Shown: positions 46,354-57,628, numbered from the stretch's first letter. The stretch: DNA of 64,000 bases from Pseudohoeflea suaedae (GCF_004354915.1 NZ_SMSI01000001.1:1674001-1738000), one strand, 5' to 3'. The notes: generated by a model not told the origin, from the letters alone. Made by a program: numbers and translations.

Positions 46354-46829
46354 CGACCGGCCTCCTTGTCCGTGTAGCCGGCCAGGGTGCCGTCGATCAC
46401 ATATTGAAGGATCAACACCACTTCCTCCGGCGTTCTCGCCACGGCAAGGGCAGCCGCGTCCACTTCCTTGAGCGCATGGGCATGCTCGTCCTGATGCATG
46501 ATAATCAGCGGCTTGCCGAGAGCCGCCGCATAGCCGGCATCGAAGGCGGCATTCCATTGCTTGTACTTTTCTCCGAAGCGGACGACCACGATATCGGCCT
46601 TGCCGATCAGCGTCCGCGTGCGGATGGCGTTGATCTGCGCGCCCTTGTGATCGTGCCAGAACTTGTCCGGCTCCTTGCCCAGCAGCGCGACGCCGACATC
46701 ATCGGAGGCTTCATGATGGGTGACGGGCGCGGAGAAGGAAACCTCAAGGCCCGCAGCCTTCGCACCGGCTTCGATCTGCTCACGCCAGTCGGTGTGGATC
46801 TCCCCGGAAAGATAGACGGTCCATGTCAT
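46350..46829 (-). CDS. YtoQ family protein
   Basis: 159 residues: TVYLSGEIHTDWREQIEAGA, SFSAPVTHHEASDDVGVALL, KFWHDHKGAQINAIRTRTLI and GKADIVVVRFGEKYKQWNAA. This nucleoside-2-deoxyribosyltransferase-like fold defines YtoQ; the reaction is not known. First gene of a pair with DUF2461. Confidence 0.9.
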   Translation of the reverse strand: MTWTVYLSGEIHTDWREQIEAGAKAAGLEVSFSAPVTHHEASDDVGVALLGKEPDKFWHDHKGAQINAIRTRTLIGKADIVVVRFGEKYKQWNAAFDAGYAAALGKPLIIMHQDEHAHALKEVDAAALAVARTPEEVVLILQYVIDGTLAGYTDKEAGR

Positions 46830-46897
46830 GTGCGAAACCTCGACAGTCGGTAACTCAAAGCTCAGCGATCATCGGTTTTGGCTTGATCGCAAAAACG

Positions 46898-46924
46898 AAA
46901 AGAGGCGGAAAATCCGCCTCTTTT
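46898..46924 (-). terminator. Terminator of grxD
   Basis: 12-bp stem AAAAGAGGCGGA/TCCGCCTCTTTT with a 3-nt loop. It is A/T-flanked on both sides, so it can act in either direction; it lies 27 bp after the grxD stop. Confidence 0.8.
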
Positions 46925-46950
46925 GCGCGTTTCTTAAAGTGCCGTGCCAA

Positions 46951-47283
46951 TCAGGCAGCCTTCACCGGCACGCCCTTCTCCTGAAGGTGCTGCTGGAGTT
47001 CGCTGGCCTGGAACATCTCGCGGATGATGTCGCAACCGCCGACGAATTCGCCCTTGACGTAGAGCTGCGGGATGGTCGGCCAGCTGGAGTAATCCTTGAT
47101 GCCCTGACGCAGGTCGTCATCGGCGAGAACGTTGATGCCCTTGTAGGGAACGCCGAGATAATCGAGGATCTGCACGACCTGGCCGGAGAAACCGCATTGC
47201 GGGAACTGCGGCGTGCCCTTCATGAACAGGACGACGTCGTTGGATTTGACTTCATTGTCGATGAATTCATTGATGGCGGTCAT
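46951..47283 (-). CDS. grxD: Monothiol glutaredoxin Grx4 (CGFS type)
   Basis: 110 residues from the ATG at 47283 with AAAGGA 7 nt upstream. [20 protein letters not shown] contains the CGFS active site. [20 protein letters not shown] is the cis-Pro and glutathione-binding region. Such proteins carry [2Fe-2S] clusters, often as heterodimers with BolA; a BolA gene lies 2 kb away at 49080. Confidence 0.96.
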   Translation of the reverse strand: MTAINEFIDNEVKSNDVVLFMKGTPQFPQCGFSGQVVQILDYLGVPYKGINVLADDDLRQGIKDYSSWPTIPQLYVKGEFVGGCDIIREMFQASELQQHLQEKGVPVKAA

Positions 47284-47398
47284 AAAACTGTCCTTTCGCA
47301 TCCGGGTTCAAGGCCCGACGGGGTTCTTGCCCTGAAATAGCCCTTCGGCTGCGACAATACAAGCCGATGCCCATCCTCGTCCGACCGGGAATTTTTCC

Positions 47399-48208
47399 AT
47401 GAACCGCTACCTTCTGCTTCTGATCTCGGTGCTTGCCACCCTTGTCGTGGCTGCCATCCTGTGGTGGGCTTTGACGTCGCGGACGACGGTCGAACCCGCG
47501 CAAGGCGTGGAGGGCAACGAGGTGGAAGCACTGACGCATGGCTGCAGGAAGACGCAGGTGGACGGCATCCGCTATGTGGTCTGCGAGATCGACCCGGCGA
47601 CCGCCGATCTCGAGCTCTTCCACGCCGGTCCGGACGGCAAGCCCTGGGGCGATGTGGAAGGTTTCGTCGCAGCGAGCAAGGCGGAGGGCCGTGCGCCGCT
47701 GATCGCCATGAATGCCGGCATGTACCATTCCGACCTGAGCCCTGTCGGCCTTCTTGTCGAGGGCGGGGAGCAGATCGCCCCGGTCAACACCTCGGGCGGC
47801 TTCGGCAATTTCTTTCTCAAACCGAACGGCATCTTCTATGTCGACGAGACCGGCAAGCCCGGCGTGATGGAGACGGAGGCCTATGTGACGGCCGGGATCA
47901 GGCCGCGCATCGCTTCGCAGTCGGGCCCGATGATGGTCATCGACGGGCAGCTGCACCCACGGTTCCTCGTCGCCGGCACCTCCACCTACACCCGCAACGG
48001 TATCGGTGTGACGCCGGAGGGGAAGGTCGTCATGGCGCTGTCGCTCGACCCGGTGAACTTCTACGGCTTCGCGATGGCCTTCAAGAACGCCTTTGACTGC
48101 CCCAACGCGCTGTTTTTCGACGGCTCGGTTTCGGCGCTTTATGCCGACGGCACCGTCTATGCGGAGAAGCGCGAACCGGCAGGAACGGTGATCGCGGTGA
48201 TGGAATAG
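47399..48208 (+). CDS. Phosphodiester glycosidase (NAGPA/DUF2233) family protein
   Basis: 269 residues. An N-terminal hydrophobic segment (about 4-24) serves as signal anchor. The NAGPA domain shows APLIAMNAGMYHSDLSPVGL, FFLKPNGIFYVDETGKPGV, IASQSGPMMVIDGQLHP, TRNGIGVTPEGKVVMALSLD and CPNALFFDGSVSALY. Probably periplasmic, acting on phosphodiester-linked or phosphorylated sugars. The start follows grxD divergently. Confidence 0.85.
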   Translation: MNRYLLLLISVLATLVVAAILWWALTSRTTVEPAQGVEGNEVEALTHGCRKTQVDGIRYVVCEIDPATADLELFHAGPDGKPWGDVEGFVAASKAEGRAPLIAMNAGMYHSDLSPVGLLVEGGEQIAPVNTSGGFGNFFLKPNGIFYVDETGKPGVMETEAYVTAGIRPRIASQSGPMMVIDGQLHPRFLVAGTSTYTRNGIGVTPEGKVVMALSLDPVNFYGFAMAFKNAFDCPNALFFDGSVSALYADGTVYAEKREPAGTVIAVME

Positions 48209-48285
48209 GCGCGAAGGCGAGCGCCTCTTCCTCTCTCGGCCCTTGCGGGGGAGATGTCACCGAAGATGACAGCGGGGAATGCCTC
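48209..48285. repeat. Palindromic intergenic repeat fragment
   Basis: CTCTCTCGGCCCTTGCGGGG then GAGATGTCACCGAAG: the beginning of a rhizobial intergenic repeat, repeated in shorter form at about 48376 and 48450. Confidence 0.5.
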
Positions 48286-48483
48286 AGACACCGAAATCGC
48301 GGAGGGGCATCCCCTCTGTCTGCTGGCGCAGACACCGAAATCGCGGAGGGGCACCCCCCTCTGTCTGCTGGCGCAGACATCTCCCCCGCAAGGGGGGAGA
48401 GTGGCGTGTGGTGGTATCGTGCTCTCCCTCTGTCTGCTGGCGCAGACATCTCCCCGCAAGGGGGAGAGTGGCGTGTGGCGGCA
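48286..48483. repeat. Tandem, partly overlapping 44-60-bp repeat units
   Basis: Two 44-45-bp units start at 48286 and 48330 (CAGACACCGAAATCGCGGAG...CTGTCTGCTGGCG). They are followed by two units sharing CTGTCTGCTGGCGCAGACAT then CTCCCC(C)GCAAGGGGG and AGAGTGGCGTGTGG. Each contains the palindrome CTCCCC-GCAA-GGGGGAG. No gene. Confidence 0.8.
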
Positions 48484-48502
48484 TCATGCTCTGCGGATAG
48501 CG

Positions 48503-48607
48503 GGGTACGCAGTCTCTCTACTCGTCATTCTCGGGCGGGGTACGCAGTCTCTCCACTCGTCATTCTCGGGCGGGGTGCACAGTCTCTCCACTCGTCATTC
48601 TCGGGCT
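48503..48607. repeat. Three tandem 35-bp repeats
   Basis: Units start at 48503, 48538 and 48573, each GGGGTACGCAGTCTCTCTAC then TCGTCATTCTCGGGC, with few changes. The last runs into a dyad TCTCGGGCTTGACCCGAGA. Confidence 0.85.
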
Positions 48608-48741
48608 TGACCCGAGAATCCATACCCTGACGTGTCATCCTGAACCTGAACCGTCGAAGGCTTCACGCAATGGTTGCCTCGGTCTCCAAGACGGAGACGC
48701 CCGAGCGCTGGTTCCTGCAATGGGGTCGGATCACGGACTGG

Positions 48742-48764
48742 ATGCCCGGATCAAGTCCGGGCAT
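48742..48764. repeat. 23-bp palindrome of the same family as 25362-26505
   Basis: ATGCCCGGA TCAAG TCCGGGCAT, flanked by GG and GACGA as in the copies around the GIY-YIG gene. It is a single copy here, just downstream of the minus-strand gene at 48801. Confidence 0.85.
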
Positions 48765-48800
48765 GACGAAGACAGTGGAGTTGGCCCGGAAACCGCGAAC

Positions 48801-49070
48801 TCAGGATGCCCGGCGCGCAGCCGTCTTGCGCGTGGTGGTCCGTCGCTTGGTACGTGTCCGCGTGCTGGCGCGTCTGGCGAGACGTTTCGTCTTCGTTTTG
48901 CGGGTGGTGGTCTTTTCGCCGAGAACGGCCTCGATAAGCGCCTTTTCAAGCGTCGAGGTGACCTTGCGGCGGAGCGTGGTGGACTTCCGCCGCCGGCGTC
49001 TTGGCTTGGTCAGTTCCTTGCCGGCAGCGTCAACGACATCGGCAATGAACTCGTCGAAGAAGCCGGCCAT
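48801..49070 (-). CDS. Conserved hypothetical protein with a highly basic tail
   Basis: 89 residues. The first 22 (MAGFFDEFIADVVDAAGKEL) are amphipathic; the rest is dominated by Arg/Lys/Thr (PRRRRRKSTTLRRKV, TTTRKTKTKRLARRASTRT). It might bind nucleic acid like histone-tail-like proteins, but no family is recognised. It follows bolA on the same strand with a 9-nt gap, so cotranscription is likely. Confidence 0.65.
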   Translation of the reverse strand: MAGFFDEFIADVVDAAGKELTKPRRRRRKSTTLRRKVTSTLEKALIEAVLGEKTTTRKTKTKRLARRASTRTRTKRRTTTRKTAARRAS

Positions 49071-49079
49071 GGCTGAAGT

Positions 49080-49313
49080 CTACTCAGGCACGGAGGTCTG
49101 AAGGGCGAGTGCGTGAAGCACGCCGCCCATGTTTCCCTTGAGCGCCTCGTACACCATCTGGTGCTGCTGGACGCGCGACTTGCCCCGAAAACTCTCGGCC
49201 ACGACCTCGGCGGCAAAGTGATCGCCGTCGCCGGCAAGATCGCGGATCTTCACCGTTGCGTCGGGGATGCCTTGCTTGATCATCGTCTCGATGTCGCCAG
49301 CCTTCATGGGCAT
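49080..49313 (-). CDS. bolA: BolA/IbaG family protein
   Basis: 77 residues. GAGGAG before the ATG. Core: GDIETMIKQGIPDATVKIRD, GDGDHFAAEVVAESFRGKSR and VQQHQMVYEALKGNMGGVLH with the conserved H of BolA. Partner of CGFS glutaredoxin (see 46951) in iron-sulfur handling and stress. It follows purL on the same strand with a 47-bp gap, as in many rhizobia. Confidence 0.93.
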   Translation of the reverse strand: MPMKAGDIETMIKQGIPDATVKIRDLAGDGDHFAAEVVAESFRGKSRVQQHQMVYEALKGNMGGVLHALALQTSVPE

Positions 49314-49360
49314 TCCGGGTACTCCTCGTTTCCGTCCTGTGCAGCTGGTGCTGCCTGATC

Positions 49361-51592
<2,232 letters not shown>

Positions 51593-51712
51593 GGGCAACT
51601 GTCTTTCGGAAACGCGGATTTCTCGGGGGCGTTGTCTGGCCTTCCTATAACGCAGGCGGTGTGCTGATGGCACCCGTTTTGACTGCGCTATCCCCCGAAG
51701 AAGGCCTGTTTT

Positions 51713-52102
51713 TCATGCACAGCCGGATGCGCCCTTCGACCAGCGACCGACATCGGCCTTGATCCGGGGCGAAAGGGCGGAATCGGTCAGCGGCCCGTAA
51801 AGGCTCACATCCGGCCCCATGGCGGCGATGACCAGCTGGGGGAGGGATTGCGGCTTGCCGCGCGGAATGACGAGAAGGCGCGGGGTGCCCGAGGTGTCGA
51901 GCTCCGGCACGATGCCATAGGCCTTGAAGGCATCGTCCTTGAGCCAGCACTGGTGCGCCTGCGTGTTGACCTTCTGCAGTGTCGTAACCGCCTGGGCGTG
52001 CGCCGAGCCCGACGAAGGCTTCGGCTGCTCGTTGCAGCCGGCCAGGGCGGCGGCCGCGACAGCCGCGAGGGAAAGGGCGGTCAGGCGGCGCGCGGTGATC
52101 AT
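51713..52102 (-). CDS. Small lipoprotein of unknown function
   Basis: 129 residues from an ATG that overlaps the purQ stop by 4 bp. [20 protein letters not shown] plus AGC is a signal peptide with lipobox LAGC. The mature part is small and Pro/Ser-rich ([13 protein letters not shown]) followed by [20 protein letters not shown] and [20 protein letters not shown]. Not recognised as a named family; it sits in purQ-[this]-purL order. Confidence 0.7.
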   Translation of the reverse strand: MITARRLTALSLAAVAAAALAGCNEQPKPSSGSAHAQAVTTLQKVNTQAHQCWLKDDAFKAYGIVPELDTSGTPRLLVIPRGKPQSLPQLVIAAMGPDVSLYGPLTDSALSPRIKADVGRWSKGASGCA

Positions 52103-52770
52103 GCGGCGACTTCCAGAGCCGCTGCGAAGAGCGCCCTGCCGTCGTCGCCGCCATGGGCGGCCTCGATGAGATTTTCCGGATGCGGCATCATGCCGAGCAC
52201 GTTGCCGGCTTCGTTGACGATGCCCGCAATGTCGTTCATCGAACCGTTCGGGTTGGTGCCTTCGGCGTAGCGGAAGACCACCTGGCCCTTGTCCTCGATC
52301 GATTTCAGCGTGGTTTCGTCGGCGACGTAATTGCCATCGTGATGGGCGACCGGGCAGCGGATGATCTGGCCCTGTGTGTAGCCCGAGGTGAAGGAGGTCG
52401 AAGCATTGGCGACTTCGAGCTTGACTTCGCGGCAGACGAATTTGAGCGAAGCATTGCGCATCAGCGCGCCCGGCAGCAGGCCGGCTTCGACGAGAATCTG
52501 GAAGCCGTTGCACACGCCGATCACGCGGGTGCCGCGTTCGGCCTTTTCCTTGAGCGCCCGGAGAACCGGCATCCGGGCGGCAATTGCGCCGCAGCGCAGA
52601 TAGTCGCCATAGGAGAAGCCGCCGGGCACGACGACGAGGTCGATATCGTCTGCGATCTCGGTCTCCGTCTGCCAGATGGTGACCGGCGGCGTGCCGGAAA
52701 TCTTGGTGAGCGCCGCGATCATGTCGCGATCGCGATTGAGGCCGGGGAGGAGGACGACGGCGGTTTTCAT
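52099..52770 (-). CDS. purQ: Phosphoribosylformylglycinamidine synthase glutaminase subunit PurQ
   Basis: 223 residues. Class-I glutaminase triad: the nucleophile Cys in [20 protein letters not shown], His and Glu near [36 protein letters not shown] near the start is usual for PurQ. It supplies ammonia to PurL. Start preceded by a short gap to the coiled-coil gene. Confidence 0.96.
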   Translation of the reverse strand: MKTAVVLLPGLNRDRDMIAALTKISGTPPVTIWQTETEIADDIDLVVVPGGFSYGDYLRCGAIAARMPVLRALKEKAERGTRVIGVCNGFQILVEAGLLPGALMRNASLKFVCREVKLEVANASTSFTSGYTQGQIIRCPVAHHDGNYVADETTLKSIEDKGQVVFRYAEGTNPNGSMNDIAGIVNEAGNVLGMMPHPENLIEAAHGGDDGRALFAAALEVAA

Positions 52771-52893
52771 GGGCAGTCCGCTTCAAGAAGAATGGAATTG
52801 GCCCCGTTTACCGCACTCCGCCGGCGATTGCGAGTGCGAAGGGTGGGGCTTCCCAGCAATTTTCGAGGGTTTTATGCGCTGACCGCGAAAAAC

Positions 52894-53151
52894 TCAGGCA
52901 TCCGGATTGTAGGGACTGTGGCCTTCGGTGAATTCGCGCAAGTCCAGCCGCTTTTCGATGCGCGCAACACGGTCGTCAAGCCGATACAGCATGCCATACA
53001 TGTTATGGATATCGGATTGCATGGCGACCATAGTGCCGCGCATGTTTACGAGCTCTGCCTTCGTTTCCTGCTGAGCCAGCTTCAATTCGCCGATATCGGC
53101 GTGAATCCGCTTCATCAGCTCGTACATGAATTCCTGCGTGACATCGGCCAT
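52894..53151 (-). CDS. Small coiled-coil protein of the purS-purQ intergenic
   Basis: 85 residues from the ATG at 53151 with AGGAGG 5 nt upstream. MADVTQEFMYELMKRIHADI starts a helix; heptads follow through LKLAQQETKAELVNMRGTMV and YRLDDRVARIEKRL. Likely dimeric or trimeric coiled coil, similar to small proteins located at this position in other rhizobia. Function unknown. Confidence 0.7.
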   Translation of the reverse strand: MADVTQEFMYELMKRIHADIGELKLAQQETKAELVNMRGTMVAMQSDIHNMYGMLYRLDDRVARIEKRLDLREFTEGHSPYNPDA

Positions 53152-53168
53152 CAAGGCCTCCTGCAACC

Positions 53169-53411
53169 TCAGATAAGGGTTACAGAATAGTCCTCAATCA
53201 CGGTGTTGGCCAGAAGCTTGTCGCACATGGCCTTGAGATCGGCTTCGGCCGCTGCGCGGTCGTCGCCTTCGATCTCGATGTCGAACACCTTGCCCTGGCG
53301 CACCGAGCCGACACCGTCGAAGCCGAGGCCGGAGAGGGCATGGCCGATGGCCTTGCCCTGGGGGTCGAGAACGCCGTTCTTGAGCGTTACCGTTACGCGT
53401 GCCTTGATCAT
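53169..53411 (-). CDS. purS: Phosphoribosylformylglycinamidine synthase subunit PurS
   Basis: 80 residues: KARVTVTLKNGVLDPQGKAI, GHALSGLGFDGVGSVRQGKV, FDIEIEGDDRAAAEADLKAM. Small dimeric bridge between PurL and PurQ. Follows purC by 19 bp on the same strand. Confidence 0.96.
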   Translation of the reverse strand: MIKARVTVTLKNGVLDPQGKAIGHALSGLGFDGVGSVRQGKVFDIEIEGDDRAAAEADLKAMCDKLLANTVIEDYSVTLI

Positions 53412-53430
53412 TGGTCCGGACAGTCCCTGC

Positions 53431-54195
53431 TTACTTTACCAGAACCGGGCCGGAAGGGCGCGGCGGTTCGTTCTCGTTCATGATGCCCAGACGGCGGGCG
53501 ACTTCCTGATAGGCTTCGACAAGGCTGCCGAGGTCCCGGCGGAAGACGTCCTTGTCGAGCTTCTGGTTGGTCGTCACATCCCACAGGCGGCAGGAGTCGG
53601 GCGAGATTTCGTCGGCAACGACGATGCGCATCATGTCGCCTTCATAGAGGCGGCCGCACTCGATCTTGAAGTCGACGAGCTGGATGCCGACGCCGAGGAA
53701 GAGGCCGTTGAGGAAGTCGTTGACGCGGATGGCGAGCGCCATGATGTCGTCGATTTCCTGCGGGCTTGCCCAGCCGAAGGCGGTGACATGTTCTTCCGAG
53801 ACCATCGGATCGTCGAGCGCATCGGCCTTGTAGTAGAATTCGATGATCGAGCGCGGCAGCACGGTGCCTTCCTCGATGCCGAGGCGTTTGGACAGCGAGC
53901 CGGCTGCGACATTGCGTACCACCACCTCGAGCGGAATGATCTCCACTTCCTTGATCAGCTGCTCGCGCATGTTGACGCGGCGGATGAAGTGGGTGGGGAT
54001 GCCGATCTTGTTGAGATGGCTGAATATGAACTCGGAAATCCGGTTGTTCAGGACGCCCTTGCCGTCAACGACATCATGCTTCTTCTTGTTGAAGGCGGTC
54101 GCGTCGTCCTTGAAGAACTGGATAAGCGTACCGGGCTCCGGGCCTTCATAAAGAATCTTGCCCTTGCCTTCGTAAATGCGGCGACGACGGTTCAT
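53431..54195 (-). CDS. purC: SAICAR synthetase
   Basis: 254 residues. [20 protein letters not shown] at the start; then [40 protein letters not shown] and [20 protein letters not shown] with [14 protein letters not shown]-dependent joining of aspartate to CAIR in purine synthesis. Heads the purC-purS-(coiled coil)-purQ-lipoprotein-purL run. Confidence 0.97.
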   Translation of the reverse strand: MNRRRRIYEGKGKILYEGPEPGTLIQFFKDDATAFNKKKHDVVDGKGVLNNRISEFIFSHLNKIGIPTHFIRRVNMREQLIKEVEIIPLEVVVRNVAAGSLSKRLGIEEGTVLPRSIIEFYYKADALDDPMVSEEHVTAFGWASPQEIDDIMALAIRVNDFLNGLFLGVGIQLVDFKIECGRLYEGDMMRIVVADEISPDSCRLWDVTTNQKLDKDVFRRDLGSLVEAYQEVARRLGIMNENEPPRPSGPVLVK

Positions 54196-54425
54196 TGGAA
54201 AATCTCTGTGTTTTGGCCGGACGTTTGGGAGCCATCCGGTCGTGATTGGCCATTTTCTGGGGTATTATCGCATCGCGGCGGCTTCGACAACGCCGTTGGG
54301 TCCCGAAGTCACCGATAATTCAGTCAGGGTTCGGTTTCATCTCATTGCACTTTTGCCCACCTTTTGGTTTATGGCGGGCAATCCCCTGCGGGGGAGGAAA
54401 CGATAACACTTAGCCGGAGAAGGCC

Positions 54426-54746
54426 ATGACCAGCTTAAATGATCGCGAAAAAGCGTTCGAAAACAAGTTTGCTCACGACCAGGAAATGAAGTTCAAGGCG
54501 GAAGCCCGCGCCAACAAGCTGCTCGGTCTCTGGGCTGCCGAGAAGATGGGCATCTCCGGCGACGACGCCGATGCCTATGCCAAGACCGTCGTGATTGCCG
54601 ATTTCGAGGAAGCCGGTCACGAAGACGTCTTCCGCAAGGTGCGCGGCGACTTCGACGCGAAGAACATCGCGGTGTCCGACGAGGAGATCCGCGCCAAGAT
54701 GCTCGAACTGGCACATATTGCCATCGAACAGATCCAGGCCGAATAG
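54426..54746 (+). CDS. ATPase inhibitor subunit zeta (DUF1476)
   Basis: 106 residues: NDREKAFENKFAHDQEMKFK, EARANKLLGLWAAEKMGISG, GDDADAYAKTVVIADFEEAG and GDFDAKNIAVSDEEIRAKML. In Paracoccus the zeta subunit inhibits the F1-ATPase with its N-terminal helix, and that stretch is present here. GGAGAAGG lies before the ATG. Divergent from purC, with a terminator downstream. Confidence 0.95.
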   Translation: MTSLNDREKAFENKFAHDQEMKFKAEARANKLLGLWAAEKMGISGDDADAYAKTVVIADFEEAGHEDVFRKVRGDFDAKNIAVSDEEIRAKMLELAHIAIEQIQAE

Positions 54747-54772
54747 GCGGCAGCAATATTCGAGCCTGTCCC

Positions 54773-54804
54773 AACCGCTTCCGGCTTCCCGGGAGCGGTT
54801 TTTT
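54773..54804 (+). terminator. Terminator of the zeta-subunit gene
   Basis: Stem AACCGCT/AGCGGTT with a 14-nt loop, then TTTTTTG. 27 bp past the stop. Confidence 0.75.
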
Positions 54805-54843
54805 GTTGGATTGGTCTATACTGGAAAAAATGGAGGAGCCCGC

Positions 54844-55605
54844 ATGCTTTTGAACCCACGTCTGGCACAACCCGAACCCCTGTTCGTGGCATGGTCATCC
54901 TACCCGGCGGCCGGCATGCCGGCTCGCATGGCGCATGCGGGTTTCGATGCGGTGGTGATCGACATGCAGCACGGCATGCACACCGAAACATCCGCGCTCC
55001 GGGAGCCTTTGGAGATCATGGCCGCGGGCAAGCCGCCGATCCTCCGCATTCCGGTCGGACGATTCGATCTCGCCTCGCGCGGACTCGATGCCGGCTTCGA
55101 GGCCGTCATCGCGCCGATGATCAACACGCTCGAAGACGCCAGGGCCTTCGTTGCGGCGATGAAATACCCGCCGCTGGGCGAGCGCTCCTGGGGACCGTTG
55201 CAGGCTCTCAACCTTCACCGCGAGCACACGGCCGGCACCTATTTCAAGTCTGCGAACGCCCAGACCCTGGCAATTGCGATGATCGAGACGATGGCCGCCG
55301 TGGAGATCTACGAGGAGATTCTGGCGATCGAGGGCATCGACGGCCTTTTCGTCGGCCCATCCGATCTGTCGATTTCCTGGTCGGGCGGCAAGGAGATGAA
55401 CCCCTTCTTGCCGGAGATGCAGGATTTTATCGCCGGTATCGCCAGAAGCTGCACGGAGGCCGGCAAGCTTTCGGCGATCTATGCCAATTCCGCCGAATCG
55501 GCCATCGCGGCCGCAAGGATGGGATACCGTATGATCACCGCGACCAACGACGATGTGCTGATCCAGACCGGGGCGGACGCGATTCTCGGTGCAGTGCGCG
55601 GCTGA
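54844..55605 (+). CDS. HpcH/HpaI family class II aldolase
   Basis: 253 residues from the ATG at 54844 with GGAGGAG 5 nt upstream. Family blocks: FDAVVIDMQHGMHTETSALR, PILRIPVGRFDLASRGLDAG, FEAVIAPMINTLEDARAFVA, MIETMAAVEIYEEILAIEGI and DGLFVGPSDLSISW. A metal-dependent aldolase acting on a 2-oxo acid (such as 2-dehydro-3-deoxyglucarate or 4-hydroxy-2-oxoheptanedioate); which one is not clear. Monocistronic. Confidence 0.88.
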   Translation: MLLNPRLAQPEPLFVAWSSYPAAGMPARMAHAGFDAVVIDMQHGMHTETSALREPLEIMAAGKPPILRIPVGRFDLASRGLDAGFEAVIAPMINTLEDARAFVAAMKYPPLGERSWGPLQALNLHREHTAGTYFKSANAQTLAIAMIETMAAVEIYEEILAIEGIDGLFVGPSDLSISWSGGKEMNPFLPEMQDFIAGIARSCTEAGKLSAIYANSAESAIAAARMGYRMITATNDDVLIQTGADAILGAVRG

Positions 55606-55611
55606 CCGGGA

Positions 55612-56172
55612 TCAGGCCTCAGCCGTCAGCCGCGAGAGGAATTTCGCGAACACCATCGAGCCTTCCGGCCAGGGACCATGGCCGGAGGCTGCATCGATAT
55701 GGCCGGAATGGCCGGCATCGATGAAGAGCGAGCCCCAGGCATTCGCCATGTCGCCGGCATGTTCGAAACTGCCGAAGGAATCATCGCGGCTGGCAATGAC
55801 GATGGACGGGCAGGGGAGCGGTTCTTCCGGATAGGGGCCGAAAGTCATCAGGTGCTTTGGCCTTATGCCCGGATTGGCAACTTCCGGCGGGGCGACCAGG
55901 AAGGCGCCGGCGATCTTCTTTTCGAATTGCGGCACGGCCTGAACGAATGTCGCGACCCCCAGCGAATGGGCGATGATCACGACGGGCCGCTCGGCGCCGT
56001 TGACGGCCTCGGCGAGCGTCGCCGTCCAGTCCTCGACAAGCGGCTTCGTCCATTCCGCCTGCTCGACCCGACGCGCCGAGGAGAGCTTTTTCTCCCAGCG
56101 TGTCTGCCAGTGATCAGGACCGGAATTCTTGAATCCAGGAACGATGAGAATATCGGTTTCTGCGACTTTCAT
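55612..56172 (-). CDS. RBBP9/YdeN-like serine hydrolase
   Basis: 186 residues. DILIVPGFKNSGPDHWQTRW at the start is diagnostic; the nucleophile elbow is IIAHSLGVATFVQAV, and DAGHSGHIDAASGHGPWPEG has the catalytic His region. Small cytoplasmic alpha/beta hydrolase, substrate unknown. Converges with the aldolase gene (6-bp gap). Confidence 0.9.
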   Translation of the reverse strand: MKVAETDILIVPGFKNSGPDHWQTRWEKKLSSARRVEQAEWTKPLVEDWTATLAEAVNGAERPVVIIAHSLGVATFVQAVPQFEKKIAGAFLVAPPEVANPGIRPKHLMTFGPYPEEPLPCPSIVIASRDDSFGSFEHAGDMANAWGSLFIDAGHSGHIDAASGHGPWPEGSMVFAKFLSRLTAEA

Positions 56173-56356
56173 GGGCGGGGATGTGGTCTTTTGGCCTCAA
56201 AATGTCAATATTCGGCGATATTTCAAGTTTTCTTGATATGGCGCGACAGCCCTAAAAAGATGCCGCCGCGGCTCGGGAGAACCGCGGCGGCTGTCGGTGA
56301 ACCCACGTCGTTGCCCCGGAGGCATGGGAACACCGGACGGGGAAACGACCTGAATG

Positions 56357-56704
56357 TCAGTCGATGGGTGTGGTGGCGATGGGAGTGGTGGCGATCGGAG
56401 GCGTGGCGAGCGTCGAGGTGGCGGCGACTGGCGTGGCCTGCATTCCTTCGGATAGGTGAGAGCCGTCTACCGTGGCCGTGCCGCTGTGGGCCGCGTTGGC
56501 CGAGCGTGCGCCGACCGCTGCATCCAGGGTCGCCTGATCGACGCCGGAAAATGTGGAGAGGAAAAGATAGCCGCCCGCCACGATTGCCGCTGCGACACCG
56601 ATGAGCCATGTGACCGTCGCGGCGTCTTCGATCTCGATTTCCGTCTTGGTTCGGCCAAAGCGACGCGTCTGCGCCGGGCCGTGGTCCTGCTGTATGTCAG
56701 TCAA
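56357..56704 (-). CDS. Single-span membrane protein with Ala/Thr-rich tail repeats
   Basis: 115 residues. The likely start is a TTG at 56704, with AGGAGG 9 nt upstream; another TTG three codons earlier is too close to the AGGAGG. A polar head (TDIQQDHGPAQTRRFGRTKT), one hydrophobic segment (about 30-50: TWLIGVAAAIVAGGYLFL), then a low-complexity tail ending in PPIATTPIATTPID, encoded by tandem ATCGCCACCAC-like repeats. Function unknown. Confidence 0.55.
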   Translation of the reverse strand: MTDIQQDHGPAQTRRFGRTKTEIEIEDAATVTWLIGVAAAIVAGGYLFLSTFSGVDQATLDAAVGARSANAAHSGTATVDGSHLSEGMQATPVAATSTLATPPIATTPIATTPID

Positions 56705-56907
56705 TTTACTCAACCTCCTGCGGGTTGCCCCGGTCGTCGGCGTGAAGCGTCGCGGCGCCGGGGTTCTTTTGAGGAGGAAATGTGATGCGTGATTGGGGCC
56801 GAAATCCGGCGCAATCGCTCACATAAGATGTACGAATGTCACAGCGAGCGGAATTGCTTTCCAGCCGTGAAGCGACAGGATAAGTATCCGCCGACAGGAG
56901 GCCCTGA

Positions 56908-57558
56908 ATGAAGAGTACGAACACAATTCGCCGCAGGACGGCAGTGATTGCAGCCGCGCTGGCCGCAGTTCTGGGACCTGCCGCGGCCGGTGCGGGGAGC
57001 GCTCAGGCAGCTGAAATTCCGGACTTCGCGAACCGCATCGTCTCCGCGGCCTCGGGCGATGTCGATGGTGACGGCAAGGTCGACCTCGTGCTGCTTCTGA
57101 CGCCCGACGAAGACGCCGGCGAAAGGGACCACGGATTGTTGCTGATGAAGGGCGCGGGAAAGGACAAGGACCGGATCAGGCCGAAAGCCTATTATCCCGA
57201 CCTCGTCTGGGGTGGCCTGCCAGGCGGCATGGTCGGCAACCGTCCCTCGGTCACGATCGCGGCGAACAGCTCGATCAGGCTGCTCTCCCACAATGACTCC
57301 GTGGGCCGGCATCGCTGGAGCCAGACGCTCACACTGGCATGGCGTGACGGGAAGATGATGCTCGCCGGCTATACCTATTCCAGCTACGACACCCTGGTGA
57401 AGGGCGGCGATGCCAGGAAGTGCGATGTGAACCTGCTGACGGGCAGGGGAGAGCGCGAGGTGGACGAGGACGAGGAGCAGTTCACGCTCTCGCTCGGTCC
57501 GCTGACGGTCGAGGACTGGCCGCGCTTCCAGGACAAGGGTTTTTGCGGCATCGAGTGA
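56908..57558 (+). CDS. Secreted protein of unknown function
   Basis: 216 residues with AGGAGG before the ATG. The first 35 residues form a long signal peptide (RRRTAVIAAALAAVLGPAAA, cleavage probably after AQA). An early DVDGDGKVDLVLLL is an FG-GAP/EF-hand-like calcium-type Asp loop, but only one copy. No catalytic motif. Periplasmic or secreted; role unknown. Between a membrane-protein gene on the other strand and DUF1127. Confidence 0.7.
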   Translation: MKSTNTIRRRTAVIAAALAAVLGPAAAGAGSAQAAEIPDFANRIVSAASGDVDGDGKVDLVLLLTPDEDAGERDHGLLLMKGAGKDKDRIRPKAYYPDLVWGGLPGGMVGNRPSVTIAANSSIRLLSHNDSVGRHRWSQTLTLAWRDGKMMLAGYTYSSYDTLVKGGDARKCDVNLLTGRGEREVDEDEEQFTLSLGPLTVEDWPRFQDKGFCGIE

Positions 57559-57598
57559 GCCGTCATATGTGCAGGCATGAAAGAGGTGTGCAGGCATG

Positions 57599-57628
57599 AA
57601 AAAGGCCGGCGCTCGCGTGAGGCCGGCC
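57599..57628 (-). terminator. Terminator of the DUF1127 gene
   Basis: Stem GGCCGGC/GCCGGCC, minus-strand T-run of five. It is 30 bp past the DUF1127 stop and can also serve the plus-strand gene ending at 57558. Confidence 0.65.

Noticed and set aside
48286-48607. CRISPR array
   Set aside because: The repeats are contiguous or overlapping with no unique spacers, there are only two or three units, and no cas genes are present.
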